Assembly (NCBI RefSeq): GCF_000194155.1
Contig: NZ_GL877879.1
Span: 942,412 to 1,001,749, forward strand
Direction: 5' to 3'
Source: Saccharopolyspora spinosa NRRL 18395
Lineage (GTDB): Bacteria > Actinomycetota > Actinomycetes > Mycobacteriales > Pseudonocardiaceae
DNA: 59,338 nucleotides
Shown here: positions 54,031-59,338 of the stretch, piece by piece
Numbering within the stretch: the stretch's first letter is position 1
Layout: each line of letters begins with the position of its first letter
Made by a program: the position numbers and the translations under genes
Notes under the pieces: generated by a model
Told to the model about the DNA's origin: nothing
Seen by the model: only the letters and a program-made list of their open reading frames with translations
The model's database searches: none

Positions 54031-54064
54031 GACGCCGGCCTAGCACGGTTGCTAGGCCGGCGTC
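54031..54064. terminator. Perfect 15-bp inverted repeat, terminator-like hairpin
   Basis: GACGCCGGCCTAGCA, loop CGGT, then TGCTAGGCCGGCGTC. The stem is perfect and very stable. No U-tract follows on either strand. It sits 104 bp before the toxin gene start and may insulate the toxin-immunity pair or end transcription from the left. Confidence 0.6.
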
Positions 54065-54167
54065 CCCACTCCACGCGACAATCCGGGTATCCACCACTCA
54101 TCCAATTCAGTGACCATGCCCCACTCAGGCCCGTTTTGTGTCGGGGCTGTTCTGAACATCAGCAGGT

Positions 54168-54931
54168 GTGGGCAACGACGTGGCGGCGATAGCGGCGCGA
54201 ATCCGGGCGGCGATAGCGAAGCTGCCGCCGACGGCCTGGCAACAGGCCGGCGAGTGCATCGACGAGGCAGGCACGGACCTGTATCCGCTCGCGCTGGAGA
54301 CCAACGACACCGAACTGGCCGAGGCGATCACGGCGATGGCCGGTGCGCGGGAGGAGATCGACCGGGCATGGCAGATCTGCCGGAAGGTGCGCGACGCCTG
54401 CGCGAACTATCTCAAAAGCATTGGAGCGGCAGAGCCCAGCGCTCCAGCTCCCAGCGGAGGGGGTTCCGGTGGTCAGCCGCGGTATGTGACAGCGAAGGAC
54501 GGGTCCCAGTACCCGCCGGAGGCCGGGACGATGATCGATATCTTGCCTCGCCGAGTTCAAGAGGGAAAAGCCGGGGAGAAGACGGTCGGCTTCGTCGACG
54601 GCTCGGTGGCCGACAAGTTCGTCTCAGGTATCGATCAGACCTGAACGCCGTCGATTCTCACACGGGCTGATGAAGCGGGGATCTCGCCTCGTCTGGCGGA
54701 GTTCGTCAGCAGCCATGTCGAGATGAAAGTGGCCGCGATGATGACGCAGACCGGCAAGCAGCACCCCGCGAACTGATGATCAACCATGTTCCGTGTGGTT
54801 CGCAGCCAGGGAAGAAACGCGGGTGCGATCAAGTGCTTGAACGATTCTTACCGAAGGGGTACACGTTGACCGTTCACGGCACCACTCAGGACGGCAGGCC
54901 GTTCTCCAAGACCTACAGGGGGCAGGCATGA
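54168..54931 (+). pseudogene. SCP1.201/DddA-like deaminase toxin, inactivated
   Basis: Starts at GTG 54168 (MGNDVAAIAARIRAAIAKLP), with an N-terminal helical, WXG-like part of about 90 residues, a Ser/Gly linker, and then YVTAKDGSQYPPEAGTMIDI. At 54642-54644 a TGA stands where DQT-W-TPS would be expected, so a Trp-to-stop change is likely. The same frame continues with the deaminase zinc motif HVEMKVAAMM (HxE), and after a one-base loss at about 54775 the second motif NHVPCGSQPGKKRGC and ERFLPKGYTLTVHGTTQDGR complete the domain. With both lesions the catalytic domain is not made. Family members act as polymorphic toxins; some deaminate cytosine in double-stranded DNA. Confidence 0.75.
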
Positions 54932-55350
54932 ACGATTCTGGAGCCGACGTTCTCAATGACCAAGAAGTCCAGCTCACCCCGGCGATGGACATCGAGGAAA
55001 TCATCCGCGGGCTCGCCGATCACGATCAAGAGCGCCAACGTCCCGAGGCCGGCCTTGCGTGGTTTTTCCTCCATGAGCCCCACGAGGATGCACCCACTTT
55101 GACCCTCGGCGTGCGCGGCACGATCGGGTCACTCATGTGGTTCGACGCCACATCCGCCCTCGTTCCCGCTGATGGCACGAATACGGAGTACGTCGATTAC
55201 TTCACCATCGACGGGCACATGATGGTCATGTCTCCTCATGCTGAACTTCCCATCGCGCGAGTTCACGAGGCACTGCGCGAGTTCGCCCGCACCCAGCAAC
55301 GCCCGACCTGCATCGACTGGACGTCAAAACCTAAGCCGCGCGGAGCCTGA
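54928..55350 (+). CDS. Imm1-family immunity protein
   Basis: 140 residues, complete. The core LGVRGTIGSLMWFDATSALV, then NTEYVDYFTIDGHMMVMSPH and TQQRPTCIDWTSKP are the features I associate with Imm1, the usual partner of deaminase toxins. Its ATG overlaps the toxin stop (ATGA at 54928-54931), the normal arrangement for a toxin-immunity pair. The gene is intact although the toxin is not. It should bind and block the toxin in the cytoplasm. Confidence 0.8.
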   Translation: MNDSGADVLNDQEVQLTPAMDIEEIIRGLADHDQERQRPEAGLAWFFLHEPHEDAPTLTLGVRGTIGSLMWFDATSALVPADGTNTEYVDYFTIDGHMMVMSPHAELPIARVHEALREFARTQQRPTCIDWTSKPKPRGA

Positions 55351-55385
55351 TGACGTCCGGAACGCGTGCGTGCCGCCGAGCACGG

Positions 55386-55477
55386 TCGAGGAGGCTCTCG
55401 CCGAGTCCCTGCAGACAGCGCAGCGCCCGCGGGCGCTGCAGTGGCAAGCCGCCCCGGACCCGGACCCGGATAGGTGA
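55386..55477 (+). pseudogene. Possible tail of a second Imm1-like gene
   Basis: About 30 residues (STVEEALAESLQTAQRPRAL then QWQAAPDPDPDR, stop 55475-55477) resemble the C-terminal end of Imm1 proteins, including the QRPxxxxW spacing of the intact gene just upstream. No start or upstream part is found. Orphan immunity fragments are common next to such toxins. Confidence 0.3.
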
Positions 55478-55624
55478 AAACCTGCAAGCCCGTGCTGTCT
55501 CGGTACGGGCCGGCAGGTTTCGACAGTTCTGCCCAGACGGTGATGTCACTGTGAGAGCAGGGTTCTCCGCGCTCGTGAGTGTAGGCAGCTACCGCTTCGT
55601 CGGCGGCACGCCGAACGAGGCGGC

Positions 55625-57740
<2,116 letters not shown>

Positions 57741-57960
57741 GAAGATCTGAACGACAACGGGGTTGCGGACTGCTCGGACCCGAACGTCAGCCACGGCAAC
57801 CTCCGGCAGCTGACCGGTGCGGGCGGTTACTGCCTCCGCTACTGGCACCACGGGGCGGACGGCGGCCCCTACACCACCGAGAACGGCTGGTCCCCGCTGA
57901 AGGTGGCCTTCAAGGCGGTCCACCTACAAGGGCGACGACCTACCGCGGTGACGACCGACC
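57741..57960 (+). other. Possible protein-coding fragment of unknown origin
   Basis: A plus-strand stretch reads [20 protein letters not shown], then [20 protein letters not shown], rich in Gly, Asn, Tyr and Trp like a secreted protein. It starts exactly where the cytochrome oxidase remnant is cut and has no start codon. No family is recognised. Confidence 0.25.
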
Positions 57961-57984
57961 GTGGTGCGGGCCCGATTTCCGCAC

Positions 57985-58330
57985 CACGGTCACATCCCCG
58001 CTTCGTGAAGTCGTGTACTCGCGGATCGTCGAACGCAGCGAGGGCCGAGCCCACGCTGCGCAGAGCGCGGCCGGCAGGGCCCGACGAAACCCGGGCCAGG
58101 GTACGCAGAGCCGGGTGCCCATAGTCGAGGGCTCGGTCGAGGTCTCGGGCTTGGCAGTGGGCGGTGGCCACGATGGCCCGGCGCAGTCCGACGGCGCGGG
58201 GGCTGCGGTCGGCGGTCATGTCGGTGGCCTGTTTGCTCCAGCGCAACGCCGCTGCCGGATTCCGGAGGTCACGGAAGATCTCCGTGGCGTCGGCGGCGAG
58301 ACGTGAATGCGTGACGGAAGACTTTGGACA
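57985..58330 (-). pseudogene. C-terminal fragment of an XRE/TPR-type actinobacterial regulator
   Basis: The minus-strand translation LAADATEIFRDLRNPAAALR, VGLRRAIVATAHCQARDLDR, then YGHPALRTLARVSS and HDFTKR resembles the C-terminal TPR region of XRE-family regulators common in Pseudonocardiales and streptomycetes. The helix-turn-helix and most repeats are missing and the frame runs on into unrelated sequence. Confidence 0.6.
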
Positions 58331-58538
58331 CCACAACGACAGCCGGGTACAGACCGGATTCGGCGAACGAGGGGGTGCGGGTGAACGCTCCGAGCACCAC
58401 CGAGTTCGCCACCACCAGCGACAGGTTGTTGTGCCCGTGGAGATGACCGGCACGTCCACCGCCGTGGTGATCGCGCCGATGCGTGCGGCGACGTTGGCAT
58501 TCCGGTTCGGCGCGCGAACAACATCCGGAAACAACAGG

Positions 58539-59338
58539 TCAGTATTCAGCCGGAAGCGACATTTCCTCAACCGTCTCGGCCTCACCCTCGTTTTGAGCCC
58601 GCACAACCCACCCACCCAACTCCCCCACGGCACCCGCAAAATCAGCAGACCAGTCACCCACAACCCCACGACCACGCCACGCCGCGACCGCCAGTCCCGG
58701 GACGAAACGCCGGCCTTCTCCCACCTCGCCCGCGAAGGCTTCGGGTGTCACCCGCCGGCCATCCCGCAACACCGCCACCCCGTCAGGCATCACATCCACA
58801 CCGACGACCTGGGTGCCCAGCAAATCAGATGCCGACTCCGCAGCCTCCTCGATCGTCTCGACGGAATCACCGCTCCCCCCGAACAGTGCCGGTCGTGGCG
58901 TACGAGTCACCTCGGTGGGCGGCTCGACCGGCCTCGGCCGGCTTCCGTCCACCCGGTGCAACATCCACTTCGGACCCCGGCCCCGGTCCACCCACGCCAA
59001 CACATCCGCACCGGTACTGCCCCGCAGCTTGGCGACCTCGGCATGGGAGATGACCGCATCGTCATGCCCGAGCACCAACAGCGGCTTTCTGCCGTCCGGA
59101 AGCGCGGCGGCATGATCCGGCGAGCGGGTCCACGCGGTGTACTCGGCAGTGTCGGTGGCGCCCTGGATCGCAAGAATCACCGGCACACGACGCACACCCC
59201 AACGGAAATCAGATCCTGATGCGGTCCCCAACCGCGCCCGGGCGCCGGAACTCGCCAACGCTGCAACAAGATCCGCACCGGGCAACCGCCGGGTACCACC
59301 CACGGCCGACAACAGGTACCAATGCCCCGCCGTCGCGG
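58539..59338 (-). CDS. C-terminal end of a large protein of unknown function, open at the window edge
   Basis: At least 265 residues ending at 58539, with no stop up to the right edge, so the start lies outside. The text includes DFRWGVRRVPVILAIQGATD, GSTGADVLAWVDRGRGPKWM and GRRFVPGLAVAAWRGRGVVG. It looks like a soluble, domain-rich protein of the kind found in very large actinobacterial toxin-like or secreted multidomain proteins. I recognise no catalytic motif. The reading frame is undamaged. Confidence 0.6.
   Translation of the reverse strand, partial: ATAGHWYLLSAVGGTRRLPGADLVAALASSGARARLGTASGSDFRWGVRRVPVILAIQGATDTAEYTAWTRSPDHAAALPDGRKPLLVLGHDDAVISHAEVAKLRGSTGADVLAWVDRGRGPKWMLHRVDGSRPRPVEPPTEVTRTPRPALFGGSGDSVETIEEAAESASDLLGTQVVGVDVMPDGVAVLRDGRRVTPEAFAGEVGEGRRFVPGLAVAAWRGRGVVGDWSADFAGAVGELGGWVVRAQNEGEAETVEEMSLPAEY

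Overview
The window is GC-rich, with actinobacterial codon use, an AfsR/LAL-type LuxR regulator, a RamB/PrpR-type regulator, and several actinomycete transposon families. A member of the Pseudonocardiales is my guess, but nothing here fixes the species. The sequence is a mosaic: two biosynthetic operons and one block of primary metabolism, set between and flanked by long stretches of decayed mobile elements and gene fragments.

Layout. 1-12,850 is a graveyard holding IS3, IS30, IS1380 and IS110 pieces, one intact transposon with perfect terminal repeats (7494-8733), an intact LAL regulator whose 3' end is duplicated upstream, a pentapeptide-repeat membrane protein, a propeller-repeat gene and a decayed group II intron. 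12,848-30,962 is the centrepiece: 16 minus-strand genes, mostly overlapping or a few bases apart, that look like one biosynthetic operon. It encodes three ATP-grasp ligases, an SGNH hydrolase, a large haem-oxygenase-like diiron protein, a NodU/CmcH carbamoyltransferase with two microproteins, a small unknown protein, a threonine-synthase-like PLP enzyme, a ThDP enzyme, an asparaginase-II-type amidase, both glutamate mutase subunits, an MFS exporter and an enolase. There is no NRPS, PKS or PEP mutase in it. I infer a small ligase-built peptide or amino-acid antimetabolite containing a 3-methylaspartate unit and an O-carbamoyl group. I cannot match it to a known product.

31,495-43,240 holds an IS5-type element that has cut a cobalamin riboswitch, a cobalamin-riboswitch-led metE-metF-orf-folP operon, the methylcitrate cycle genes prpC-prpB-prpD with an internally deleted hydroxyacyl-CoA dehydrogenase, and the divergent RamB/PrpR-type regulator. 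43,760-44,584 is a group II intron 3' remnant joined to an IS5-family transposase remnant.

44,760-52,675 is a second operon on the plus strand: fatty-acyl-AMP ligase, two acyl-CoA-dehydrogenase-like enzymes, acyl carrier protein, free-standing condensation enzyme and MFS exporter. It resembles a starter-acyl activation and desaturation cassette. A 10-bp tandem duplication breaks the second dehydrogenase and a frameshift breaks the exporter. 53,260-59,338 is another graveyard: a split integrase, a deaminase-toxin pseudogene with an intact Imm1-type immunity gene, an NRPS C-A fragment, a cytochrome oxidase subunit I pseudogene, a regulator fragment, and the end of an unrecognised large protein that runs off the window.

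I saw no rRNA, tRNA or CRISPR array. All family assignments come from motifs read by eye and from remembered family features, not from searches.
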